A stretch of 64,000 nt of DNA from Gaiellasilicea sp963749515. GTDB lineage: Bacteria > Actinomycetota > Thermoleophilia > Gaiellales > Gaiellaceae. The translations under genes were made by a program, and so were the position numbers. The notes beneath the pieces are model-generated. The model had not been told where the DNA came from. It searched no databases and saw nothing but the letters and a program-made list of their open reading frames with translations. Shown here piece after piece: positions 33,535 to 40,953 of this stretch. The stretch covers positions 868,001 through 932,000 of the forward strand of contig CAVVMR010000001.1 of NCBI GenBank assembly GCA_963749515.1. The letters are read 5' to 3'. Within the stretch, counting starts at the first letter, position 1, and every line of letters starts with the position of its first letter.

Positions 33535-33539
33535 ATACT
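33534..33539 (+). promoter_or_regulatory. Candidate -10 element (TATACT) before the B12-binding subunit
   Basis: TATACT ends 9 bases before the ATG at 33549 and overlaps the first base of the divergent hydrolase gene's start codon. GATAAC at 33511-33516 is 17 bases upstream and could be a weak -35. The compact divergent layout could couple expression of the two genes. Confidence 0.45.
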
Positions 33540-33548
33540 TGCCGACCG

Positions 33549-33944
33549 ATGGCCCGGAAGATCAGAGTAGTGATCGCGAAGCCCGGCCTCGACGGTCACG
33601 ACCGTGGCGCGAAGATCATCGCTCGCGCCCTTCGCGACGCCGGCATGGAGGTCATCTACACGGGGCTGCACCAGACTCCGGAGCAGATCGTCGAGACCGC
33701 GATCCAGGAGGACGCCGACGCCGTCGGCATCTCGATCCTCTCCGGCGCGCACATGACGCTCGTGCCGCGAATCCTCGACGGGCTGAAGGAGAATGGGATC
33801 GACGACGTGGTCGTCGTCGTCGGCGGCACGATCCCGACCGACGACGCGGAGGAGCTCAGAGGGAAGGGCGTCGCCGCCGTCTTCACGCCCGGCGCGCCGA
33901 CGAGCGAGATCGTCGACTTCCTGAAGGCGAAGATCCCGGTCTAG
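33549..33944 (+). CDS. B12-binding small subunit of acyl-CoA mutase
   Basis: A 131-residue Rossmann-like B12-binding protein. The base-off/His-on motif DxHxxG is at residues 15-20 (GLDGHDRGAK), with His17 as the lower cobalt ligand. The remaining signatures are EVIYTGLHQTPEQIV, DAVGISILSGAH and VVVVGGTIPTDDAEEL. It is the separate C-terminal domain of the mutase whose large chain lies at 29773-31440. The subunits are not adjacent; three unrelated genes lie between them and this gene has its own promoter. The assignment as partner rests on family pairing and proximity. Confidence 0.93.
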   Translation: MARKIRVVIAKPGLDGHDRGAKIIARALRDAGMEVIYTGLHQTPEQIVETAIQEDADAVGISILSGAHMTLVPRILDGLKENGIDDVVVVVGGTIPTDDAEELRGKGVAAVFTPGAPTSEIVDFLKAKIPV

Positions 33945-33981
33945 ATTCCGGACGGCCGGGTCCTTTCGTCAACCGCACGGA

Positions 33982-33996
33982 CGGGGTCTGACCCCG
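33982..33996. terminator. Hairpin CGGGGT-CTG-ACCCCG (REP-like core)
   Basis: A 6-base perfect stem with a CTG loop between two convergent genes, so it could terminate both. Its GGGGTCTGACCCC core has the same form (GGGG-N-three-base loop-N-CCCC) as the hairpin at 44427-44455 next to a REP-associated transposase, which suggests a shared repeat family. Confidence 0.4.
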
Positions 33997-34032
33997 CAAG
34001 CGCGCTTGACGGATGGCGGGGCGAGCGGTCGC

Positions 34033-34929
34033 CTACGGCTTGACGACGACGCGCGACGCGGCGAGCGCGCCTTTCGCCCCCGCCTGCGCCGCGAGCGTGA
34101 CCTTGGCCGGGGACGTCCAGATCGTGACGGGCAGCCCTTTGGTCAGCAGGTCGAGCGCCGGGTAAGCGAGACCTGCGGCCGGCGCAGGCGTCATTCCCTC
34201 GATCGACGCCGTCGCGGGAACCGAGACCGCGACCTTCATGCCGGCCTGATGGACTCTGCGTCCGCCGGGCCACGACCGCACCTGCTCGAGGCTGAGCGAG
34301 ACGTCCCGGCCGCCCGCCGTCAGCACCGTGCCGGTGAGCGCGAGCGTGAAGGTCGTCCCGGGTCGAGCCGCGAAGAGCAGCCGCTTCGCCTTCCGGAGGT
34401 GCGCGTACGGGCTGACGGCGCCGCCGCCGTTCGGGTGCACTTCGAAGTGGAGGTGCGGGTTGATCCCGTCTGCGTCGCCGGAGTCGCCGACGTAGCCGAT
34501 CGGCTCGCCGGCGAGCACCTTCGCGCCGCTCTTCATTCCCTTCATGAACGAGATACCGGGCACGCACTGGCCCTGGTTGTCGTTCCCGGAGGTGATGTCG
34601 TTGTTCAGGTGGATGTAGAGGTACTGAGTGCCGCTCTCACCGTCGAGGTAGAGCATGCAGCCGGCGCGCGAGGAGGTGACGTGGAACTTGACGGTGCCGG
34701 CCTCGGCTGCCAGCGCGAGCGCCCGGCGCGGCGCCATGATGTCGTTTCCCTCGTGGCGTCCCTGTCCGCGCGCGTCGCCGAAGTCGTCGATGTAGGCCGC
34801 CTCGCCGAGCACGGGGAAGACGAGGGGCGGCACCTTTCCCGAGGGCGACGCGGCCGCCACACCTGCCGTGAGCAAGAGCGCTATCAGTGTGAGGAAGGCT
34901 CCTCGGGCTGTCGTCCGGGCGAGGGTCAT
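34033..34929 (-). CDS. Secreted M23-family metallopeptidase (LytM-like)
   Basis: A 298-residue exported peptidase acting on peptidoglycan cross-bridges or stems. The ATG at 34929 gives a signal peptide (MTLARTTARGAFLTLIALLL, ending AGVAAA); the frame is open 21 codons further, but that extension is not signal-like. Zinc ligands are present: His and Asp in GRHEGNDIMAP, and the HxH motif in NPHLHFEVHPNG, with QYLYIHLNND between. An insert with one Cys on each side (AGCMLYLDG, GQCVPGIS) may form a disulfide. The C-terminal ~90 residues (VSLSLEQVRSW onward) look like an extra beta domain. All catalytic residues are intact, so an active enzyme is expected. Confidence 0.88.
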   Translation of the reverse strand: MTLARTTARGAFLTLIALLLTAGVAAASPSGKVPPLVFPVLGEAAYIDDFGDARGQGRHEGNDIMAPRRALALAAEAGTVKFHVTSSRAGCMLYLDGESGTQYLYIHLNNDITSGNDNQGQCVPGISFMKGMKSGAKVLAGEPIGYVGDSGDADGINPHLHFEVHPNGGGAVSPYAHLRKAKRLLFAARPGTTFTLALTGTVLTAGGRDVSLSLEQVRSWPGGRRVHQAGMKVAVSVPATASIEGMTPAPAAGLAYPALDLLTKGLPVTIWTSPAKVTLAAQAGAKGALAASRVVVKP

Positions 34930-35047
34930 AGGTACCGGTTCGAGCTCGAAGGGCGGGAGCCTAGCACTGTGATCGGCGAATTGCCCGCTCAAAAGGGGTA
35001 ATTGCGGCAGCGGACGGCTCCCCCGAAGTTGGACGGCGGCTCATCGT

Positions 35048-35053
35048 TAGAGT
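35048..35053 (+). promoter_or_regulatory. Candidate -10 element (TAGAGT) before etfB
   Basis: TAGAGT ends 7 bases before the ATG at 35061. GAAGTT at 35025-35030 is 17 bases upstream and could be a weak -35. There is no Shine-Dalgarno, consistent with a leaderless etfB-etfA-ETF:QO transcript. Confidence 0.45.
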
Positions 35054-35060
35054 CCGCGCG

Positions 35061-35840
35061 ATGAAGATCGCCGTCTGCGTGAAAGAGGTTCCGGACGCCA
35101 CCGCGCACAAGCGGCTCGATCCGGGGACGAAGCGGCTCGACCGGTCGGGGGAGGGTGCGCTGAACGCCTTCGACGCGAACGCGGTCGAGGAGGCGTTGCG
35201 GCTGAAGGATGCGACCGGCGAGGGCGAGGTCGTCGTCGTCTCGATGGGGCCCGAGCGCGCGCTCAACTCGCTGCGCAAGGCGCTCGCGATGGGCGCCGAC
35301 CGTGCCGTGCTGATCTCCGACGCCGCCGCGGCGGGCTCCGACCTCGTCGCCACGAGCCTGACGCTGGCGAAGGCGCTCGAGCGGGAGCAGCCGGACCTCG
35401 TTCTCTTCGGCCAGCAGTCCTCCGACTCGGACGGCGCCGTCCTCTGGGGCGCCGTCGCCGAGCGCCTGCGCCGCCCGGTCATCTCCCAGGTCGCCGAGCT
35501 GACGCTCGACGGCGACTCGCTCACGGGCAAGCGCCAGACGGAGTTCGGCTACGACGTGATTCGCGCGCCGCTGCCGGCCGTCGTGGCGGTCGCCGACTCG
35601 ATCAACGAGCCGCGCTACCCGTCGCTCAAGGGGATCATGGGCGCCAAGTCGAAGCCGCAGGAGACGCTCTCGCTCGCCGACCTCGGCGTCGATGCGGGCC
35701 AGGCCGGCGAGGAAGGATCCCGCACCGAGGTGCTCGCCCTCTCCGATCCGCCGCCGCGGGGCGACACGCGCAAGATCGAGGACGACGGCAGCGGCGCGGA
35801 GCAGATCGTCGCGTTCCTCGTCGAGAAGCGGTTGATCTAG
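35061..35840 (+). CDS. etfB: Electron transfer flavoprotein beta subunit
   Basis: A 259-residue subunit that with EtfA carries electrons from acyl-CoA dehydrogenases to ETF:quinone oxidoreductase. Family features are KIAVCVKEVPDATAHKRLDP at the N-terminus, AFDANAVEEALRLKD, VVVSMGPERALNSLRKALAM, and DLVLFGQQSSDSDGAVLWGA in the nucleotide-binding region. RYPSLKGIMGAKSK is the recognition-loop segment. Length is normal. The next gene starts on the base after its stop, so it is the first gene of a three-gene operon. Confidence 0.96.
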   Translation: MKIAVCVKEVPDATAHKRLDPGTKRLDRSGEGALNAFDANAVEEALRLKDATGEGEVVVVSMGPERALNSLRKALAMGADRAVLISDAAAAGSDLVATSLTLAKALEREQPDLVLFGQQSSDSDGAVLWGAVAERLRRPVISQVAELTLDGDSLTGKRQTEFGYDVIRAPLPAVVAVADSINEPRYPSLKGIMGAKSKPQETLSLADLGVDAGQAGEEGSRTEVLALSDPPPRGDTRKIEDDGSGAEQIVAFLVEKRLI

Positions 35841-36800
35841 ATGAGCACACTCGTCTTCCTCGAGCACCACGGCGACGAGCTCCAGAAGGGCTCGCTTGCC
35901 GTTCTCTCGAAGGCCGCATCGCTGGGCGGAGACGTCGCCGGCGTGATCGTCGGCTCCGGTGTCGATGGTCTCGCCGAACAGGCGGCGGCGCACGGCGCGG
36001 CAACCGTCTATGTCGCCGACGACCCGAAGCTCGAAGCGCCGCTGCCGCAGCCTCGCGTCGACGCGATCGCACAGCTTGTCGGGGAGAAGGGAATCGAGAA
36101 CGTGCTCTTTGCCCAGTCGATCCTCGCCTCCGACATTGCGTCCGGCCTCGCGGCCCGGCTCGAGGCCGGGCTCAACTGGCAGCTGACCGACATCGCGAAC
36201 GGCGACGGCGGCCTGGTCGGCAAGCAGTCCGCGCTCGGGGACTCGGTGGTCGTCGACGTCGGCTGGCGCTCGACGCCCCGGATCGGCCTCTTCCGCGCAG
36301 GCGCCTTCGATCCGTCGGAGCAGGCCGCGGCCGGGACGGTCGAGTCCTTCGAGGTGCAGCTGCAGGAGCACTCCCTTGCGGCGGAGATGGTCGAGCAGGC
36401 ACACGCGGAAGAGAGCGGCCCGTCGATCGAGGACGCGAACGTGATCGTCGCCGGCGGGCGCGGCCTCGGCGAGCCCGAGAAGTTCTCGCTCGTGGAGGAC
36501 CTGGCGAAGGCGCTCGGCGGCGCCGTCGCCGCGACCCGGGCGGTCGTCGACGCGGGGTGGTATCCATACTCGGCCCAGGTCGGTCAGACCGGCAAGTCGG
36601 TCTCGCCGACGCTCTACGTCGCCTGCGGCATCTCCGGCGCCATCCAGCACAAGGTCGGGATGCAGAGCTCGAAGACGATCGTCGCGATCAACAAGGATCC
36701 GAACGCGCCGATCTTCGAGTTCGCGGATCTCGGGGTCGTCGGCGACCTGCACCAGATCGTGCCGAAGCTGACCGAGCTGGTTCAGGCCCGGAAGTCGTGA
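35841..36800 (+). CDS. etfA: Electron transfer flavoprotein alpha subunit
   Basis: A 319-residue FAD-binding partner of EtfB. The C-terminal FAD domain is well kept: NVIVAGGRGLGEPEKF, AVAATRAVVDAGWYPY, QVGQTGKSVSPTLYVACGIS, GAIQHKVGMQSSKTIVAINK and DPNAPIFEFADLGVVGD. The N-terminal part (HGDELQKGSLAVLSKAASLG) is the usual more variable domain. Start and stop are both tightly coupled: it abuts etfB and its stop overlaps the GTG of the oxidoreductase (GTGA). The acyl-CoA dehydrogenase at 6.2 kb is one likely electron donor. Confidence 0.96.
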   Translation: MSTLVFLEHHGDELQKGSLAVLSKAASLGGDVAGVIVGSGVDGLAEQAAAHGAATVYVADDPKLEAPLPQPRVDAIAQLVGEKGIENVLFAQSILASDIASGLAARLEAGLNWQLTDIANGDGGLVGKQSALGDSVVVDVGWRSTPRIGLFRAGAFDPSEQAAAGTVESFEVQLQEHSLAAEMVEQAHAEESGPSIEDANVIVAGGRGLGEPEKFSLVEDLAKALGGAVAATRAVVDAGWYPYSAQVGQTGKSVSPTLYVACGISGAIQHKVGMQSSKTIVAINKDPNAPIFEFADLGVVGDLHQIVPKLTELVQARKS

Positions 36801-38497
36801 CGGTTCGCCCGGCCGACTATCCGCCGCCGTTCGCGCCGTCCGACGCGATCGCCGCGCCGACCGATCCTGCGGAGGAGCGGATCGAAGTGGGGGTGCTGAT
36901 CGTCGGCGCCGGCCCGGCCGGACTCGCCTGCGCGATCCGGCTCGGCCAGCTGCTCGAGGAATCGCCGGAGACCGCTGCGCGCCTGGGCGATGTGCCGGTC
37001 GCGGTCGTGGAGAAGGGAAAGGCGCCGGGGTCGCACCTGCTCTCGGGTGCGGTCGTCAACCCGCGCGCGCTGCGCCGGCTCTTCAAGGGCCGCCTGACGA
37101 TGAACGACGTGCCAAGCTACGGCGAGGTGCACGGCGAGGCCGTCTACCTGCTGACGAAGGGTGCCGCTCTCCGCATCCCGCCGCCGCCGACGATGCGCAA
37201 CCACGGCAACTGGGTCGTCTCCGTCTCGCAGCTCGGTCGCTTCCTCGCCGAGCAGGCGGAGGCCGGAGGTGCTGCGGTGCTGCCCGAGACGGATGCGCAG
37301 AAGCTGCTCGTCGCCGACGGTCGCGTGCAGGGGATCCGCACCGGCGACAAGGGTCTTGGCCGGGACGGAGCTCCGCTCGGCACCCACGAGCCGGGGTCGG
37401 ACATCGTCGCGAAGCTGACCGTCCTGGCCGAGGGCACGCAGGGTCACCTCACCGGCGCCGCGATCTCGCGCTTCGGCCTCGAGGGCGACCAGCCTCAGAT
37501 CTGGGCGCTCGGTGTCAAGGAGGTGTGGAAGGTGCCGAACCCACTGGGGCACATCGTGCACACGATGGGCTGGCCTCTCCGCAAGAGCTCGAAGTACGGC
37601 GAGTTCGGCGGCTCCTTCATCTACCCGATGGGCAACGACATGGTCTCGCTCGGCTTCGTTGCCGGGCTCGAGTACCGCGACGTCGAGTTCTCCGTCCACG
37701 ACGTCCTGCAGGAGTTCAAGACGCATCGGCTCGTGCGCAAGATCCTTCGCGACGGCGAGCGGATCGCGTGGGGCGCCAAGACGATCACCGAGGGCGGCTA
37801 CCACGCGCTCCCGAAGCGCTTCAACGCGCCCGGCCTGCTGCTTGCGGGCGAGAGCGCCGGTCTCGTCAACGTGCCGACGCTGAAGGGGATCCACTACGCG
37901 ATCGAGTCCGGGATCATGGCCGCCGAGGCCGCCTTCCGCTCGCTCCAGCGCGGCGAGTCACCGACTCGCGTCGGCGCGCTCGACTCCTACGACGAGGAGC
38001 TCCGGGCGAGCTACGTGATGAAGGATTTGCACGAGGTTCGGAACATGCGGCAGGTCTTCGACAAGGGCTTCTTCATGGGCGGCGCGCTCGCGAGCGCGAT
38101 GACCGTGACCAAGGGGAACCTGCCGCCGAAGGACTTCCGGATCGAGCCGAACGCCGAGCGGACGCTGATTCGCACCGGCCGCACGGAGCGCTATCCGGCC
38201 CCCGACGGGAAGCTGACGTTCGACAAGCTCTCGTCCGTCTTCCTCTCGGGCAACCGGACACGCGACGACCAGCCGAACCACATCCGGATCCAGCGCACCG
38301 TCCCGAAAGACCTAGCTGATGCATGGGTACACATGTGCCCCGCGCAGGTCTACGAGGCCGGGGCCGCCGACGCCGAGGGGATGGTGCGGGTCGAGGTGAA
38401 CCCGTCGAACTGCGTTCAGTGTGGCGCGATCAGCGCCAAGGGGGGCCGCCTCACCCCACCGGAGGGCGGCAGCGGCCCGGAGTACACGCTCACCTAG
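36797..38497 (+). CDS. Electron transfer flavoprotein:ubiquinone/menaquinone oxidoreductase (ETF-QO)
   Basis: A 566-residue FAD and iron-sulfur membrane-associated enzyme that oxidises reduced ETF and reduces quinone. The FAD motif VLIVGAGPAGLACAI is near residue 34. HLLSGAVVNPRALRRLF, HIVHTMGWPL, GGSFIYPMGNDMVSLGFVAG and LLAGESAGLVNVPTLKGIHY are characteristic. The C-terminal ferredoxin-like part has Cys514 (HMCPAQVYE), Cys539 and Cys542, but the fourth cluster ligand position of CxxCxxC is Ile545 (CVQCGAI). PPEGGSGPEY closes the domain as usual. The start is a GTG overlapping the etfA stop. The missing Cys implies a three-Cys cluster or an alternative ligand; a sequencing error there would need two changed bases. 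Confidence 0.93.
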   Translation: MTVRPADYPPPFAPSDAIAAPTDPAEERIEVGVLIVGAGPAGLACAIRLGQLLEESPETAARLGDVPVAVVEKGKAPGSHLLSGAVVNPRALRRLFKGRLTMNDVPSYGEVHGEAVYLLTKGAALRIPPPPTMRNHGNWVVSVSQLGRFLAEQAEAGGAAVLPETDAQKLLVADGRVQGIRTGDKGLGRDGAPLGTHEPGSDIVAKLTVLAEGTQGHLTGAAISRFGLEGDQPQIWALGVKEVWKVPNPLGHIVHTMGWPLRKSSKYGEFGGSFIYPMGNDMVSLGFVAGLEYRDVEFSVHDVLQEFKTHRLVRKILRDGERIAWGAKTITEGGYHALPKRFNAPGLLLAGESAGLVNVPTLKGIHYAIESGIMAAEAAFRSLQRGESPTRVGALDSYDEELRASYVMKDLHEVRNMRQVFDKGFFMGGALASAMTVTKGNLPPKDFRIEPNAERTLIRTGRTERYPAPDGKLTFDKLSSVFLSGNRTRDDQPNHIRIQRTVPKDLADAWVHMCPAQVYEAGAADAEGMVRVEVNPSNCVQCGAISAKGGRLTPPEGGSGPEYTLT

Positions 38498-39677
38498 AGC
38501 GGGCCTTCCAGGCTTCGGCCATCGCGATCCTCTGCTCCACGGACGGGTGGCTGTCGAAGAGCACATAGGACCACGTCGGCGGGTCGGGGTCGTTCAGCGA
38601 CTGGATCGTGAACTGCTTGAAGAGGGCCTCCGCCGACGCCGGGTCGCGAGTCGTCTCCAGCGCCTTCCAGTCCGCCTCGGCCTCCATGTGACGCGAGACC
38701 ACGTTGTAGACGGGCAGCGACAGCAAGTCGAGCACGACGATCACGAGCAGCGAGTACGGAACGGCGGCCGGGTTCCCCATGCCGCCCCGTCGCCGGGTGG
38801 CGACCGCGATCAACCAGGCGCCGGGGAGCGCGAAGAGCGCGTACCACTCGATCCCCTCGATCAGGTGCCCGCTCGAGTGGTGGCCGAGCTCGTGGGCGAG
38901 CACGGTCTTCACCTCGCTGTCGGTGAAGCTGCCGTCGAGAAGCGTGTTCCAGAAGACGATCTGCTTGGTCGGCCCGAAGCCGACCGCGTAGGCGTTCGGA
39001 GCGCTCGTGAAGTCCGTGACGTCCTCCACTCGCAGCGGCACCGGCTCGATCCCCTGCTTCGCGGCGTACTCCTTGCCGGTGGCGACGAGGTCGGCGCGGC
39101 GGAGCGGGTCCGTCGGCGTCAGGTACGGGAAGATGAAGCTGAACAGGGTCGCGAGCCCGATGAAGAACGGCGCCGCTCCCAGCCACCAGCGGCGTGGGAA
39201 CGCGCCCGCAAGCGCCATCACCACGACCAGCGCGAAGCAGATGAACAGGAACTCGGCTCCGAGCTCGAACCAGTTTGCGAAGAGGGTCTCGACGTAGCCG
39301 CTGTCAGTCTGGTCGTAGCGGCGCTGCCACCACACCTCCGCCAGCCGGAACGGAACCTGCGAGCTCCAGACGAGCGCGAGCCCGATCATCCCCAGCATCA
39401 TTCCGGTGCCGATGCGCCCGGCCGCCGACTCCTTCGCAAAGCGGATACCCCACTTCGCGTAGGCGATGAGGACCGCCAGCAGCACGATCTGGGAGACGAC
39501 GAATTCGACGCGGAAGAACGTCTCGTAGCGCTTGGCACGGTCGAGCGTGTCCTGCGGGATCCCGTCGAGCGCCACGTCCGGGAGGGAGAGGTTCGACGGC
39601 ACCGCACTGTCCCAGAGCGACCAGGCCGCGGCCGCCCAGATCCCGCCGAGGACCAGGAAGAGGATGAGGCGGAGCAC
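38490..39677 (-). CDS. M48-family membrane metalloprotease (CAAX protease/Ste24-like)
   Basis: A 395-residue integral membrane zinc protease. The motif HELGHHSSGHLIEG (HExxH) is near residue 263, and the third ligand Glu lies in the downstream SRHMEAEADWKALE. About six hydrophobic helices are visible: the N-terminus, SQIVLLAVLIAYAKW, GMMLGMIGLALVW, FLFICFALVVVMALAG, APFFIGLATLFSFIFPY and LLVIVVLDLLSLP. NAYAVGFGPTKQIVFWNTLL precedes the active site, as in Ste24-type enzymes. It probably takes part in membrane-protein quality control. It overlaps the end of the ETF-QO gene by 8 bases in convergent orientation. Confidence 0.92.
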   Translation of the reverse strand: MLRLILFLVLGGIWAAAAWSLWDSAVPSNLSLPDVALDGIPQDTLDRAKRYETFFRVEFVVSQIVLLAVLIAYAKWGIRFAKESAAGRIGTGMMLGMIGLALVWSSQVPFRLAEVWWQRRYDQTDSGYVETLFANWFELGAEFLFICFALVVVMALAGAFPRRWWLGAAPFFIGLATLFSFIFPYLTPTDPLRRADLVATGKEYAAKQGIEPVPLRVEDVTDFTSAPNAYAVGFGPTKQIVFWNTLLDGSFTDSEVKTVLAHELGHHSSGHLIEGIEWYALFALPGAWLIAVATRRRGGMGNPAAVPYSLLVIVVLDLLSLPVYNVVSRHMEAEADWKALETTRDPASAEALFKQFTIQSLNDPDPPTWSYVLFDSHPSVEQRIAMAEAWKARSR

Positions 39678-39691
39678 CGGGCTCCGCGTGC

Positions 39692-40930
39692 TCAGATCGG
39701 TTCCTCGAACTGCTTCGGCTCGGGCTCAGGCTCGGGCTCGGGCTCGGGCTCGCTCTCGGGCTCGGCCGGTTGCCGAAGCGCCGGGCTCGCGTGCGGGTAC
39801 GTGTCGGTGACGACGAACACGTATGCGTTCGTCTGCGCCTGGTAGCGGACCGCGACCGCACCGAGGTTGCGGAGGCCCGTCGGCATCCGACCCGTCACGA
39901 GCCCTGCAAACCAGCCCCCGATGCCCACCACCAGGAGGACGGAGCCGAGCGCGCCTGAGATCAGGAAGGCCGGGATGGCGAGCAGCAGCCGGAAGAAGGT
40001 CACCCAGCGGCTCTGCCGGTCGGCGTCGCCAACCTCGACGTGGACCGGATAGCCCGGTGCTCCGACGAAGCCGGGGAACGGGTTGGCGATCAGGAGCGTG
40101 AAAGCGGTGACCTGGGCGCTGTAGCGGACATACGCGGCCAGGAAGCGGTGCAGCGGCCCGGCCGAGCGGCCTCGCACAAGGGCGACGATCCCGTTCACGA
40201 GGGCGGCGAGGAGCGCAGCGATGCCCCAGAGGGCGAGCCACACGAAATGCGGCAGCGCGAGCAGCAGCCGGAAGAAGACGGTCAGCCGCGAGCGGCGCCC
40301 GTCGTCGTCGAGCACGAGCCGGACCGGATGCGGCGGGAGGTCCCACGCGGGGCCGAGCGTTTCGGGATTGGAGTTCGGGTAGCGGTCTGTGAGGAGCAGC
40401 GCGTAGGACCGGGCCTGCGCGGCGTAGCCGAGCCCGAACGCGGCGAGGTTCCGGATTCCGAGCGGCATCCGCCCGAGAGCGAGTGCCGCGAACCAGCCGA
40501 GGACCGCACACACCACGGCAACGTCGCGGCCGGAGCTGAGTACCGCCGCGAGCATCAGGGCCGGGAGGGCGAGGAAGATCCGCAGCGCGACTTTCCAGCG
40601 GGACAACCGCTCCGGCTCGGCGATCGCGACGTCGACCGGATAGCCGGGCTCACCGGTGAACCCCGGAAACGGATTCGCGGCAAGCACGAGGTACGCCCCG
40701 ACGTGCGTCCCGTAGCGGACGTAGGCAGAGAAGAATCGGTGTAGGCCCCGCGGCAGGCGCGCGGTGAAGAGCGCTGCGAACCAGCCGAGAATCGCAGCGA
40801 ACACGACCGCGATCGACCAGAGCCCGAGCCAGACGAAGTGCGGGATCGCAAGGAGCAGGCGGAAGAAGACCGTCAGGCGCGAGCGGCGGAGGTCGTCGTC
40901 GACGATGAGCCGGATCGGGTGGTCGTCCAC
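39692..40930 (-). CDS. DUF4389 membrane protein, four DUF4389 segments, Pro-Glu tail
   Basis: A 412-residue integral membrane protein built from two near-copies of a two-segment unit. Segments 1 and 3 (HPIRLIVDDDLRRSRLTVFF; HPVRLVLDDDGRRSRLTVFF) are almost identical, each followed by RLLLAIPHFVWL or RLLLALPHFVWL and helices. Segments 2 and 4 (YPVDVAIAEPERLSRWKVAL; YPVHVEVGDADRQSRWVTFF) also pair. About eight to ten helices are present, with YVRYGTHVGAYLVLAANPFP-type repeats in each half. The C-terminus is a (Pro-Glu)n stretch. Function is unknown. The GTG start has its own leaderless-type promoter, which overlaps that of the divergent dehydratase. Confidence 0.85.
   Translation of the reverse strand: MDDHPIRLIVDDDLRRSRLTVFFRLLLAIPHFVWLGLWSIAVVFAAILGWFAALFTARLPRGLHRFFSAYVRYGTHVGAYLVLAANPFPGFTGEPGYPVDVAIAEPERLSRWKVALRIFLALPALMLAAVLSSGRDVAVVCAVLGWFAALALGRMPLGIRNLAAFGLGYAAQARSYALLLTDRYPNSNPETLGPAWDLPPHPVRLVLDDDGRRSRLTVFFRLLLALPHFVWLALWGIAALLAALVNGIVALVRGRSAGPLHRFLAAYVRYSAQVTAFTLLIANPFPGFVGAPGYPVHVEVGDADRQSRWVTFFRLLLAIPAFLISGALGSVLLVVGIGGWFAGLVTGRMPTGLRNLGAVAVRYQAQTNAYVFVVTDTYPHASPALRQPAEPESEPEPEPEPEPEPKQFEEPI
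39718..39764 (-). repeat. Hexanucleotide-type low-complexity coding repeat (Pro-Glu)n
   Basis: Repeated CTCGGG-type hexamers encode alternating Pro and Glu at the C-terminus of the DUF4389 protein. A similar but shorter PEPEPEPE run occurs at about 61,682-61,710 in another membrane protein. Such runs can vary by slippage. Confidence 0.6.
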
Positions 40931-40937
40931 GCGCGGG

Positions 40938-40947
40938 AGTCTACGAT
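40938..40947. promoter_or_regulatory. Two overlapping, divergent -10 elements in a 23-base intergenic gap
   Basis: On the minus strand TAGACT (40943-40938) ends 7 bases before the GTG at 40930. On the plus strand TACGAT (40942-40947) ends 6 bases before the ATG at 40954. They share the two bases TA at 40942-40943, so RNA polymerase could open only one promoter at a time. Both spacings fit leaderless starts. Confidence 0.5.
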
Positions 40948-40953
40948 GCTTCG

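Noticed and set aside
34989..36752. 587-codon minus-strand frame opposite etfB/etfA
   Set aside because: It is a shadow of two well-recognised ETF genes, with no motif of its own.
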